DNA from: Flavobacteriaceae bacterium PS02293
Lineage (GTDB): Bacteria; Bacteroidota; Bacteroidia; Flavobacteriales; Weeksellaceae
Reading direction: 5' to 3'
Length of the DNA stretch: 64,000 bases
Assembly (NCBI GenBank): GCA_029960045.1
Contig: JASCOV010000011.1
Coordinates: 82,187 to 146,186, forward strand
Shown here: positions 34,137 to 43,143 of the stretch, piece after piece
Layout: the number at the start of each line of letters is the position of its first letter
Numbering within the stretch: the first letter of the stretch is position 1
Notes under the pieces: model-generated
Databases searched by the model: none
Seen by the model: only the letters and a program-made list of their open reading frames with translations
What the model was told of the DNA's origin: nothing
Made by a program: the position numbers and the translations under genes

Positions 34137-34151
34137 CTTTGAATTACAAAG
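34137..34151. promoter_or_regulatory. palindromic operator site C (CTTTGAATTACAAAG)
   Basis: Minus-strand TAGCTTTG-TAATTCAAAG; -7 element TAGCTTTG (34154-34147) inside the palindrome, 8 bp upstream of the ATG at 34128. Identical to site B. Confidence 0.65.
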
Positions 34152-34205
34152 CTACAATTTATTTTAAAACTCCAAAATAAATTTTGAAGTTTTTGAAATT
34201 TATTT

Positions 34206-34628
34206 TTATAAAGTTTTAAGTTCCGTTACTTTCTTACCAATCTTGTAAACCGTTCCGCGGAATCCTGCGACAACCTCATCATTTTGATTTTTAATAGTAA
34301 TATCATAGACTGCAGTTTTTCTTGTATCTGTCAACAAAATACTTTCGGCAGTCACTATGTCACCATCTCTTACGGCTTTTGTAAAATTGATATAACAATT
34401 GAGCGCAACAGCAGCTTCGCCGGTATTATTCGAAGAAAAAGCCAAAGCGGAATCTGCAAATGCGAACGTTACACCACCGTGAACCGTTCCCAAACCATTT
34501 ATCATTTCGGGTTTCACAGGCATTTTTATGAGGCAATAATTTGCTTTGATATCGATGAGTTCAATTCCCAGCCATTGAGAAAAAAGGTCTTTTCCGAACA
34601 TATATTCGGCGGTTTCTTTCGGCGTCAT
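34206..34628 (-). CDS. paaI: PaaI-family hotdog thioesterase
   Basis: 140 residues. Hotdog fold: INGLGTVHGGVTFAFADSALA with the catalytic Asp, later NCYINFTKAVRDGDIVTAES. PaaI hydrolyses hydroxyphenylacetyl-CoA and related thioesters. ATG follows the paaG-like stop with no gap, so translation is coupled; the pairing supports a phenylacetyl-CoA role, though other paa genes are absent from the window. Confidence 0.85.
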   Translation of the reverse strand: MTPKETAEYMFGKDLFSQWLGIELIDIKANYCLIKMPVKPEMINGLGTVHGGVTFAFADSALAFSSNNTGEAAVALNCYINFTKAVRDGDIVTAESILLTDTRKTAVYDITIKNQNDEVVAGFRGTVYKIGKKVTELKTL

Positions 34629-35429
34629 TTATTTTCCTTTGTAATTTGGTAAACGTTTCTCGATAAAAGCGGTAACACCTTCACGGAAATCTTCTGTCTC
34701 TGCAGCGTCTTGCTGGATGATGGATTCGTAATCTAACTGTTCTTTCAAAGTGAAATCATAAGATTTGTTGAAAGCTTTTTTGGTCAAATATAATGCAGTT
34801 GTTGCAGAATGAGCAAGCTGAGTAAGAACTTCCATCGATTTCTCAACAAATTCTGAATCCGAGAAAACATCAGCCACTAAGCCCATTTTCTTAGCTTCAG
34901 GCGCAGGAACTTTTTTCCCAGTGAAAGATAAATAACTAGCTAATTGTTTTCCTACCAATTTCGGTAAAAAGTAAGTTCCGGCTGTATCCGGAATTAAACC
35001 AATATTAGCAAAAGCGAAAGAAAAATAAGAACTTTCCACAGCCAAAGTGAAATCACAAATCGAAGCCAACATTGCACCAGCACCAACAGCAGGACCATTA
35101 ACCAAAGCAATCACAGGCTTTTTACATTTCACGATTTCCAAAACCAAAGGATTATAATATTCAATCACAAAACGCTGGATCTCACGGTCATCTTCATCAT
35201 TCCCAAAACTTAAAGCTTCTTTCAGATTCTGACCGGCACAGAATGCTTTGCCTTTTCCAGCAATTGCTACACAACGCACATTTTCATCTTCACTAAATTT
35301 GTGAATGGCATTTCGCAATTCTGCCAGCATAGTTTTGGTCAAACTATTATAGCTTTCTGGTTGATTGAGGTAAATCAATTGTAATTTGCCATCGAATTGC
35401 GCATCTATTTCTATCTGAGTGTAATTCAT
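34629..35429 (-). CDS. paaG: enoyl-CoA hydratase/isomerase, PaaG-like
   Basis: 266 residues. Crotonase fold: KAFCAGQNLKEA (oxyanion hole), VNGPAVGAGAMLA, NIGLIPDTAGTYFLPKLVG with the Asp that PaaG uses for isomerisation, and the C-terminal DFREGVTAFIEKRLPNYKGK as in PaaG. In phenylacetate breakdown PaaG isomerises ring-epoxy-CoA to oxepin-CoA. The neighbour paaI supports this; a general fatty-acid hydratase is the alternative. Confidence 0.8.
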   Translation of the reverse strand: MNYTQIEIDAQFDGKLQLIYLNQPESYNSLTKTMLAELRNAIHKFSEDENVRCVAIAGKGKAFCAGQNLKEALSFGNDEDDREIQRFVIEYYNPLVLEIVKCKKPVIALVNGPAVGAGAMLASICDFTLAVESSYFSFAFANIGLIPDTAGTYFLPKLVGKQLASYLSFTGKKVPAPEAKKMGLVADVFSDSEFVEKSMEVLTQLAHSATTALYLTKKAFNKSYDFTLKEQLDYESIIQQDAAETEDFREGVTAFIEKRLPNYKGK

Positions 35430-35507
35430 TTTTACATAATTATTGTTAGTTGCAATTTAATATATTTTATTGAAAGCTTCGGATAAAGTCTTATTCTGAA
35501 AATAACA

Positions 35508-35549
35508 ACAAAAACTCGTCTGATGAAAATACATCAAACGAGCCGTTTT
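35508..35549 (-). terminator. terminator after the T9SS protein gene
   Basis: CTCGT(C)TGATG...CATCA(A)ACGAG hairpin (35515-35525, 35532-35542) followed by a T-rich run on the minus strand. Confidence 0.75.
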
Positions 35550-35567
35550 AAATTTAAAAATATGAAT

Positions 35568-36506
35568 TTACTTTTTGATCAGTTTGTTGGTAAATGTATT
35601 ACCATTGGAGGTTTTGGTTTGGACAATATAAACGCCACTTTTCAAATTGCTGACATTGATTTTGGAATCATTAGAATTAACTGTTTTCACAAGACTTCCA
35701 TTAGAAGAGTAAATATTTGTAGAAACGATATTGCCGTTTATTCCTTTATATTCAAAATAATCTTGAGCCGGATTTGGATATATTGCAGATTTAGAATTGA
35801 AGTTAGCATCATCCACACTTAGTAAGTCACATTCAGCAACTAACTCATACAGACATTCCTGATTAAGAAGTTGAAACCAATCAAAACTATTACTTCCCAT
35901 CGCCAGACTTTCGCCCACTACGCCTTCGCCAGTATCATAATGTGCAGTTGTTGACCAGGCGTTTGCGTCGGATTTTGTACTCATCCAGATTCGTCCGTCA
36001 GACATTGTTCCATTCAAGAGGATTGGAGTCTGCAATTTAACTTTAACTTTTCTGATGATGAATTCATGCAACGGTTCATATCCAACATCTTCATACGATT
36101 CTATGCTGCTGTCTGTAACTGTAAGGATTTGTTGGTTTGGGATATTTCTTCTTGGATCTTCCGGATCTTCTGGTGTGGAAAGAATGTTGTTATAAAACAC
36201 AAAATTCACAAAACTTGGGGGCAACTTACTCGCCAGGGTTACAACAATACTAGTAATTTTGATTGTTTGGTTTGCAGCAATTGGAATATCAACCGCAGCT
36301 TTTTGTCCGCTATTCCCGATGATGAAAACACCATTCTCTTCTGTCGTGTCATTAATGACTGCAACATTGCAAGTTGCAACTTTTGCCGCTGGAGTGTTAG
36401 ATGTTCTAACATTTCCAGATTGGGAAACGGAACTTCCATAACCAAGGTTTTGCGAAAAGGACAAAACTGAACCTAACGCCGATAAAAAAAATACAATTTT
36501 CTTCAT
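35568..36506 (-). CDS. T9SS-secreted protein of unknown function
   Basis: 312 residues from ATG 36506 (MKKIVFFLSALGSVLSFSQ); the open frame to 36554 adds 16 residues before the signal peptide and is rejected. The middle is a beta-rich domain (NGVFIIGNSGQKAAVDIPIA, FVNFVFYNNI) without a known signature. The C-terminal 75 residues are a T9SS type A sorting domain: SAIYPNPAQDYFEYKG, NLKSGVYIVQT, FTNKLIKK. Secreted or surface-attached. Confidence 0.88.
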   Translation of the reverse strand: MKKIVFFLSALGSVLSFSQNLGYGSSVSQSGNVRTSNTPAAKVATCNVAVINDTTEENGVFIIGNSGQKAAVDIPIAANQTIKITSIVVTLASKLPPSFVNFVFYNNILSTPEDPEDPRRNIPNQQILTVTDSSIESYEDVGYEPLHEFIIRKVKVKLQTPILLNGTMSDGRIWMSTKSDANAWSTTAHYDTGEGVVGESLAMGSNSFDWFQLLNQECLYELVAECDLLSVDDANFNSKSAIYPNPAQDYFEYKGINGNIVSTNIYSSNGSLVKTVNSNDSKINVSNLKSGVYIVQTKTSNGNTFTNKLIKK

Positions 36507-36684
36507 AATTAATTTTTTAAGATTTAATAAAATATGTTGCGATAATCCTATCAAATAGAAATATATTTTATTCCATTGATGAAGTAAATGTATATACTTT
36601 ATGAATCAAAAAATAGCTTTTGTCTTTCGAAATATCATATTTTAAAAGCTAAAAACAAGTATTAAAAGTCAGAAAATCAAATAT

Positions 36685-38256
36685 TTAAATATTTTTATGT
36701 TTCTTTTCTGCTTCCCGTAAAAATGCCGACGGAGAAATGCCCGTTACGTTTTTGAAGACAGTTGTGAACGAACTATGGGAAGAAAAACCGGCTTCTTCCG
36801 CCAGATAACTTATTTTATAATTAAGAAATTCCGGACGCTCGTTGATTTGTTTGCAGATATAATTGATACGAAGTTCGTTCAGATAATTATTGAAGTTTTT
36901 CTCTTTATGCTTTTTAATCGTTTCCGAAAGATAAGTGGGATTAGTTTTGAACATTACCGCCAAACTTGCAACCGTCAGTTTTGAATTGGTGAATTTCACA
37001 GATTCTTCAAACTTTTCTAATTTATCGAGAATCATAGCTTCGGCAGAACTTGGAACTGAGAACGAAGCTTTTTCCTTTTCTTCAATTTCCGGCTGAATGA
37101 TTTCTTTTGGTTCTAAAGTTTCCTTTATTTCTTGCTTTTCAAGATTCGAAATAAAATTCTGATAAAGCAATTTCTCTTTCTTTCTTTTTTGATTGATGAA
37201 AAAAATAGAAATTCCACCGACGAGAACCAGCAATCCGCAACTGATTATTAAAAGATTATTATGCCCGTCCTTATTTGATATTTTTTCCAAAAGATTTCTT
37301 TGCTCTTCAGAAACAGCCGTATTGATGGCTTTCAGATTACTATCTTTCACCTTTGGTTCCAGTTCCAAAAGTTTCTCAGAATACTCGATGTATTTTTCTT
37401 TGTTATCCAAAGCTTTGTAGGACGCAATCAGCTTTTTGTACATATCAGCTCGCAATCTGTTGTCTTTGAAAGTACTTTCGTTCAAAACAATTTCCAGAGA
37501 ATCGATTGCTCTTTGATGTTCATTCTTATTAGCATAAACTTTAGCTAAATTATTGTAAATAAAATATTTAAACTCCTTATTTTCTGTGTCACGAATTGCA
37601 AGAGCTTTATTAAGAAAATATTCCGCCGAATCATTTTGTTTGAGATAAGCATAAGAAACGCCCATATTGTAAAAAGCCCTTCTAAATTGGAAAATGTTCT
37701 TTTTACTTGGATTTCCAATGTTTCCTAAAAACTTTAGAGCTTTCTGATAATCCTTTTTTGCCACAAGAAAATTTTCTTTATCAGCCTCAAGATTTCCATA
37801 TTCAATGTAAAGTCTTGCAGTCAGATAATTCTTTTCGTAGCCATTCGGAAGTTTATCCACTTGTTGTTTCGATAAATCCAAGTAAGGTTTTATTTTATCA
37901 GGGAAATTCAAAAACGAATATTGATTGGCGATAGAACCGTATATTTTCGCTTTCAGTTTGGTGTTATCTAGTTTCTCAGCAATTTCTTTTGCTTTGAAAA
38001 GCATTTCGGTCGACTTTGCAAAATCTGGTTTTTTGATTTTCAGATAGGCATCCGCCATTTTCATCCGAACTTCATACTTATCTTCGTCAGAAATTGGCTG
38101 CTCAAGCTTCTTGATACTTTGTTCAATGATTTGTTCAGGTGAAATTTTACTCTTGTCAAAAGTCTCATTTCCAGACAGGTCTTCCGCATTTTGATTTTGA
38201 CCAAAACAAAAGGAAACCATTATTACAGTCAGGAAAATTAAGATAAGACGATTCAA
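36685..38256 (-). CDS. TPR-sensor AraC-family regulator
   Basis: 523 residues. Signal peptide (about 1-19, FCFGQ), periplasmic TPR repeats about 60-310 (FRRAFYNMGVSYAYLKQNDS), one transmembrane helix about 343-363 (LLIISCGLLVLVGGISIFF), then a cytoplasmic AraC domain about 415-520 (NNYLNELRINYICKQI, ISYLAEEAGFSSHSSFTTVF). A one-protein membrane signalling design frequent in this family. Divergent from clpB; a 15-bp direct repeat lies in the shared spacer. Confidence 0.92.
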   Translation of the reverse strand: MNRLILIFLTVIMVSFCFGQNQNAEDLSGNETFDKSKISPEQIIEQSIKKLEQPISDEDKYEVRMKMADAYLKIKKPDFAKSTEMLFKAKEIAEKLDNTKLKAKIYGSIANQYSFLNFPDKIKPYLDLSKQQVDKLPNGYEKNYLTARLYIEYGNLEADKENFLVAKKDYQKALKFLGNIGNPSKKNIFQFRRAFYNMGVSYAYLKQNDSAEYFLNKALAIRDTENKEFKYFIYNNLAKVYANKNEHQRAIDSLEIVLNESTFKDNRLRADMYKKLIASYKALDNKEKYIEYSEKLLELEPKVKDSNLKAINTAVSEEQRNLLEKISNKDGHNNLLIISCGLLVLVGGISIFFINQKRKKEKLLYQNFISNLEKQEIKETLEPKEIIQPEIEEKEKASFSVPSSAEAMILDKLEKFEESVKFTNSKLTVASLAVMFKTNPTYLSETIKKHKEKNFNNYLNELRINYICKQINERPEFLNYKISYLAEEAGFSSHSSFTTVFKNVTGISPSAFLREAEKKHKNI

Positions 38257-38374
38257 ATTCAGATTTTATTTACTCAAATTTATAAATAAAAAACACTAAT
38301 TCACACTTCAATAAATTTAGTTTCTAAAAACGAATTACCAATTTGGCAAACATTTTTAATCAAAACCAAGTGAT

Positions 38375-38431
38375 TTCGGAAATTTTGTCTTTTCAACTTT
38401 CACGTAAATTTAATTATTCGGAAATTTTGTC
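38375..38431. promoter_or_regulatory. 15-bp direct repeat in the AraC-clpB spacer
   Basis: TTCGGAAATTTTGTC occurs at 38375-38389 and 38417-38431, 42 bp apart (four helical turns). Position suits binding by the divergent AraC-type regulator. The remaining 394-bp spacer is AT-rich, with a weak hairpin (38503-38545) and no gene I would support. Confidence 0.45.
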
Positions 38432-38650
38432 CTATAATTTTAAAAATTCAACAAAAGAATACTTTTTGCGATAAGCTATTCGAATTAAATGATTGATAAA
38501 GCATTAAGAGAGCTAACCTTAAAAATTACTTTCTTAATGTTTTTTAAATAATCAAAATCATCTTTTCAAAACTCAAAATTGAACAGAATTTGATACATAT
38601 TATTAATAACTAATCTTTTAATTCCTTAATCATTTAATACCAAAAAAGAT

Positions 38651-41260
38651 ATGAATTTAAACCAATATACCGTAAAATCACAAGAAGCCATACAAGCGGC
38701 GCAGCAAGTCGCAATGGAATTTGGCAATCAGCAAATAGAACCTCAACATTTACTTGAAGGAATTTTTCAGGTAGATGAAAATATATCGCCTTTCTTATTA
38801 AAAAAATCTGAAGCAGATGCCACTTTGGTAAGAGAGCGAAACCGTGAAAATCTTGAAAGACTTCCGAAAGTACAGGGAGGAAATATTTACCTTTCACAAT
38901 CAGCGAACAAAGTTTTGCTTGACGCGCCCAACATCGCCAAAAAAATGGGAGATGAATTTGTAACCATAGAACATCTTTGGCTTTCTCTTTTAGAAACCAA
39001 TTCAGAAGTTTCAAAGATGCTGAAAGATATGGGTGTTACAAAAAATCTTTTGGAAGGCGGAATCAAAGAATTAAGAAAAGGCTCGAAAGCTACTTCTGCA
39101 AGTTCAGAAGAAACTTATCAATCTTTAAATAAATATGCTAAAAACTTCAACGAGTTAGCAGCAGAAGGAAAACTTGACCCAGTTATTGGTCGTGATGAAG
39201 AAATCAGAAGAGTTTTGCAGATTCTTTCAAGAAGAACGAAGAACAATCCGATTTTGATTGGAGAACCAGGCGTTGGTAAAACCGCCATCGCAGAAGGAAT
39301 TGCACACAGAATTATCAATGGTGACGTTCCTGAAAACTTGCAGGATAAAACCTTATATTCTTTGGATATGGGAGCTTTGATTGCCGGTGCAAAATACAAA
39401 GGTGAGTTTGAAGAGCGTTTGAAATCTGTTGTAAATGAAGTAATTAAATCAGACGGACAGATTATTCTTTTCATTGATGAAATCCACACTTTGGTGGGAG
39501 CCGGAGGTGGTGAAGGTGCAATGGATGCTGCAAATATTTTAAAACCAGCTTTGGCAAGAGGAGAATTAAGAGCAATTGGAGCAACGACTTTGAATGAATA
39601 TCAAAAATATTTTGAAAAAGATAAAGCACTAGAAAGACGTTTCCAGAAAGTAATGGTGGAAGAACCAGATACAGAATCGGCAATCTCCATTCTTCGTGGA
39701 ATTAAAGATAAATATGAAGCTCATCACAAAGTAAGAATTAAAGACGAAGCGATTATTGCGGCAGTTGAAATGTCTCAACGGTATATTTCAGATAGATTTT
39801 TACCGGACAAGGCGATTGATTTGATTGACGAAGCTTCTGCTAAATTGAGAATGGAAATCAATTCAAAACCAGAAGAGTTGGACGTTCTCGACCGAAAATT
39901 GATGCAGATGGAAATTGAATTAGCTGCAATTTCAAGAGAAGGAAGCCAGACGAAAATCGACCATTTAAAAGAAGATATTTCGAAAATTTCTGAACAGCGA
40001 AATGAAATTAATGCAAAATGGCTGAAAGAGAAACAAAAATCTGAGGATTTAACCCAGATTAAAAAAGATATAGAATCTCTTAAACTCGAAGCAGAAAGAG
40101 CTTCAAGAGCAGGAGATTACGCCAAAGTTGCTGAAATTCAGTACGGGAAAATCAAGGAAAAAGAAGATGCTTTGCAGAAACTCGAACTGGAGATGCAAAA
40201 TCACCAGAATGAATTGATTAAAGAAGAAGTAACTGCGGACAACATCTCTGAAGTAATTGGAAAATGGACTGGAATTCCTGTTACAAAGTTGCTTCAATCA
40301 GAAAGAGAAAAATTATTGCATCTGGAAACTGAACTTCATCACAGAGTTGTTGGTCAGGAAGAAGCAATAGAAGCGGTTGCAGATGCGATTAGAAGAAACA
40401 GAGCCGGATTGAGTGATGAGAAAAAACCAATCGGAAGTTTTTTATTCTTAGGAACAACCGGAGTTGGGAAAACTGAGTTAGCAAAAGCGTTGGCAGAATT
40501 CCTATTCGACGACGAGAACAATATGACAAGAATTGATATGAGTGAATATCAGGAAAGACATTCTGTTTCTCGTTTGGTTGGTGCGCCTCCAGGATATGTT
40601 GGTTACGATGAAGGCGGTCAATTAACGGAAGCCGTGAGAAGAAGACCTTATTCAGTCGTACTTTTGGATGAAATAGAAAAAGCACATCCGGATGTTTTCA
40701 ACACATTGTTACAGGTTTTGGATGATGGTCGTTTGACGGATAACAAAGGTAGAGTTGTGAATTTCAAAAATTCGATTATCATTATGACTTCGAATCTCGG
40801 TTCGCATATCATTCAGGAGAATTTTGAAGGCTTCGACTCCGCTCAGCCTGACAGCACCGGCATTTTGGATGAGATTGTCAATAAAACAAAAATTGAAGTT
40901 TTTGATTTACTGAAACAAACACTTCGTCCGGAATTCCTGAACAGAATAGATGAAACGGTATTGTTCCAGCCTTTAAGAAAAAAAGAAATTGGAAAAATCG
41001 TTCAGTATCAGTTGAGAGGTTTCAATGATATGCTAGCAAAGAGAAATATCATTATGACCGCAACACAAGATGCTTTGGATTATTTGACAAACAAAGGTTA
41101 TGACCCGGTTTTTGGAGCAAGACCTTTGAAAAGAGTGATTCAGCAGGAAGTTTTAAATAAATTATCAAAAGAAATCCTGGCAGGAACTGTGAATGACGGC
41201 GACAGAATCACGTTGGATTATTTCGAAGAAACAGGTTTGGTTTTCAGACCGGTAGAATAA
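38651..41260 (+). CDS. clpB: ATP-dependent disaggregase chaperone ClpB
   Basis: 869 residues, full length. N-terminal Clp repeat domain about 1-145; AAA1 with GEPGVGKTAIAEG near residue 205 and IHTLVGAGGGEGAMDAANIL; coiled middle domain about 400-530, which marks ClpB rather than ClpC; AAA2 with GTTGVGKTELAKA near 600, GAPPGYVGYDEGGQLTEAVR and the C-terminal DPVFGARPLKRVIQQ. It rescues aggregated proteins with DnaK. No CIRCE-like repeat seen upstream. Confidence 0.97.
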   Translation: MNLNQYTVKSQEAIQAAQQVAMEFGNQQIEPQHLLEGIFQVDENISPFLLKKSEADATLVRERNRENLERLPKVQGGNIYLSQSANKVLLDAPNIAKKMGDEFVTIEHLWLSLLETNSEVSKMLKDMGVTKNLLEGGIKELRKGSKATSASSEETYQSLNKYAKNFNELAAEGKLDPVIGRDEEIRRVLQILSRRTKNNPILIGEPGVGKTAIAEGIAHRIINGDVPENLQDKTLYSLDMGALIAGAKYKGEFEERLKSVVNEVIKSDGQIILFIDEIHTLVGAGGGEGAMDAANILKPALARGELRAIGATTLNEYQKYFEKDKALERRFQKVMVEEPDTESAISILRGIKDKYEAHHKVRIKDEAIIAAVEMSQRYISDRFLPDKAIDLIDEASAKLRMEINSKPEELDVLDRKLMQMEIELAAISREGSQTKIDHLKEDISKISEQRNEINAKWLKEKQKSEDLTQIKKDIESLKLEAERASRAGDYAKVAEIQYGKIKEKEDALQKLELEMQNHQNELIKEEVTADNISEVIGKWTGIPVTKLLQSEREKLLHLETELHHRVVGQEEAIEAVADAIRRNRAGLSDEKKPIGSFLFLGTTGVGKTELAKALAEFLFDDENNMTRIDMSEYQERHSVSRLVGAPPGYVGYDEGGQLTEAVRRRPYSVVLLDEIEKAHPDVFNTLLQVLDDGRLTDNKGRVVNFKNSIIIMTSNLGSHIIQENFEGFDSAQPDSTGILDEIVNKTKIEVFDLLKQTLRPEFLNRIDETVLFQPLRKKEIGKIVQYQLRGFNDMLAKRNIIMTATQDALDYLTNKGYDPVFGARPLKRVIQQEVLNKLSKEILAGTVNDGDRITLDYFEETGLVFRPVE

Positions 41261-41303
41261 GAGTTAAATTTTTTTTTCATATTAAATACTATTTTAAAAC
41301 AAG

Positions 41304-41336
41304 AAAACCTCAGCTATTTTTAGCTGAGGTTTTTAC
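41304..41336. terminator. bidirectional terminator between clpB and the FKBP gene
   Basis: AAAACCTCAGCTA/TAGCTGAGGTTTT, 13-bp perfect arms, loop TTTT, T-rich on both strands. Confidence 0.9.
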
Positions 41337-41356
41337 TTTTATTAAACTAACTGGCT

Positions 41357-42067
41357 TTATTTTATATCCACCAATTCCACATCAAAGATAATGGTAGAAC
41401 CTCCCGGAATTGCACCTCCGGCTCCTTGGTCTCCGTAAGCTAAATCGGAAGGAATATAAAATCTGTATTTAGAGCCTTTGCTCATCAGTTGGATTCCTTC
41501 TGTCCACCCTGCGATTACATTTCCTAGATTGATATCCGCTGGCGCACCGCCATTTTTATCAGTAGAATCGAAAACAGTTCCGTTCAATAATTTTCCGGTA
41601 TATTTTACTTGTACAACATCCGTTGCTTTGGGTTTTGTTTTACCATCACCTTCTTGCAAAACCTCGTACTGCAAACCAGAAGCCGTAGTTTTCACTTTAG
41701 GATTACTTTTATTTTTTGCGAGAAACTCCAGACCTTTTTTCTTATTATCATTGGACTGTAATCCTGCTTCTGACTGCTTTTTTTGATGTTGCTTCATCAT
41801 AAAATCTTGCATAAAGCTGTTCATCTCTTCAGCTGGCAACATCTTTTTCTTCGTGCTGTCCATTTCCTCTTTGATACCTTGAGCTAGAAGTTCTGCATCT
41901 ACTTTGAAGCCTTCTTGTTTCATATTTTGAGCTATGCTCATTCCTATGTAATAAGACGCTTTTTGCTCATCTGTATATTTGCTGTCATCTTTTTTATCTC
42001 CTTCCTTAGCACAAGAAATAATACTAAGTGTAGCTACGCAAAACAATGCGATAGTCTGTCTTTTCAT
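41357..42067 (-). CDS. FKBP-type peptidyl-prolyl isomerase, lipoprotein
   Basis: 236 residues. Lipobox ISC at about residue 19. Dimerisation/helical N-domain about 30-125 (EQKASYYIGMSIAQNMK, FMQDFMMKQHQK), FKBP domain about 130-236 (VQVKYTGKLLNGTVFDST, VIAGWTEGIQLMSKGSKYRF, IPGGSTIIFDVELVDIK). FkpA/Mip-like arrangement; folds envelope proteins in the periplasm. Confidence 0.94.
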   Translation of the reverse strand: MKRQTIALFCVATLSIISCAKEGDKKDDSKYTDEQKASYYIGMSIAQNMKQEGFKVDAELLAQGIKEEMDSTKKKMLPAEEMNSFMQDFMMKQHQKKQSEAGLQSNDNKKKGLEFLAKNKSNPKVKTTASGLQYEVLQEGDGKTKPKATDVVQVKYTGKLLNGTVFDSTDKNGGAPADINLGNVIAGWTEGIQLMSKGSKYRFYIPSDLAYGDQGAGGAIPGGSTIIFDVELVDIK

Positions 42068-42162
42068 TGGATAATTTTATAATTTTTAAATAATGGTTGC
42101 AAATCTATCATTTATTAAAGAATTATCCCCACCACAAAGAAGTTTTCTATAATTAAAGTTGA

Positions 42163-43116
42163 CTAAGAATCCGAAATCACCTTATCCAAATCCAGCAAAA
42201 GATAATTAATATTTTGATTGATGGTTCTTGTTGCAGACTGCATTTGATTCAACATTGAAGCGCGATTGTGTAAATCCGATGAACGGTAAAGTCCGCCACT
42301 TCCAAAATTCACAGATTGATTCGCTGTGTTTTCATCACTATCAAACTGATACTGAATCCATCTTTGTTTCATATTCTGGATGATAGAATGTTCCCGATTT
42401 CCGGTAAACTTTTTCTCCGTGTACATATACCAGATGAAAGGCGGAAAATTCTTAGACAATAATTTTTGTTCCCAAATGTCACGCAGGAGATTTCGCTCGT
42501 GGATGAACTCTACTTTCTTACCTTTCGGATTAAAAGTTGCTAAACCTAGTCCCGCTCCCAGCAAACCACCTCCAATACTTACCGCATTTTCTACACCATT
42601 ATTTTTAATTACACCACCAGCTACAGAAGTTACTGCGCCTGTAATAATCGAGAAAAGAATCAGCCTGTTGTTTCGGTTACTGTTCATATTGTCCACATAA
42701 TTGGCCATTTGCGCAACTCTTTCGCCTTCGCAGTCAAATTCCGCCGCAACCGCATCCAATTCTGTCAGCGCAATACTGATTTTACTATTGATTTTAGTCT
42801 TCAGTTGAACCACTCTCAATTGAGATTTTAAGGTCGAATCTTTTTTCAAATCGATAATTTTCTCTGCTTCATCAATACTTTCCAAAGCATTAAGAATCAA
42901 AATGCTTTGGTCAGAAAAATATGGCGCGAGTTTCTGATTGGCATTAATAATAGAATCAGAATTGTATGATGGGATTTTCTGAGAATAATTGTATTGCAAA
43001 GGTGCTTTACAATAACTGTCCTTCAACGTCAGAATATTTTGCTGAATGGTTTTATTCTTTTGGGAAACGCAGGACGAAAAGAATAGCAACATCAATAAAA
43101 GACTAATATTTTTCAT
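42163..43116 (-). CDS. hypothetical lipoprotein
   Basis: 317 residues. Lipobox FSSC (about residue 16). Two helical regions flank a Gly-rich hydrophobic pair (about 155-195, ILFSIITGAVTSVAGGVIKN and GGGLLGAGLGLATF) that resembles a glycine zipper. No family recognised. Located 27 bp after the M1 peptidase stop on the same strand, so possibly co-transcribed. Confidence 0.65.
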   Translation of the reverse strand: MKNISLLLMLLFFSSCVSQKNKTIQQNILTLKDSYCKAPLQYNYSQKIPSYNSDSIINANQKLAPYFSDQSILILNALESIDEAEKIIDLKKDSTLKSQLRVVQLKTKINSKISIALTELDAVAAEFDCEGERVAQMANYVDNMNSNRNNRLILFSIITGAVTSVAGGVIKNNGVENAVSIGGGLLGAGLGLATFNPKGKKVEFIHERNLLRDIWEQKLLSKNFPPFIWYMYTEKKFTGNREHSIIQNMKQRWIQYQFDSDENTANQSVNFGSGGLYRSSDLHNRASMLNQMQSATRTINQNINYLLLDLDKVISDS

Positions 43117-43143
43117 ACAAAATCACTTTTGTAAAACTAAAAA

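Noticed and set aside
36066..36470. Plus-strand open frame of 134 codons
   Set aside because: Antisense to the T9SS protein, no promoter, composition of a shadow frame.
38503..38545. Intrinsic terminator of an RNA upstream of clpB
   Set aside because: 8-bp AT-rich stem with a loop of more than 20 nt and no convincing promoter ahead; likely chance in AT-rich DNA.
38634..39014. Minus-strand open frame of 126 codons at the clpB start
   Set aside because: Antisense to the Clp N-domain and without recognisable features.
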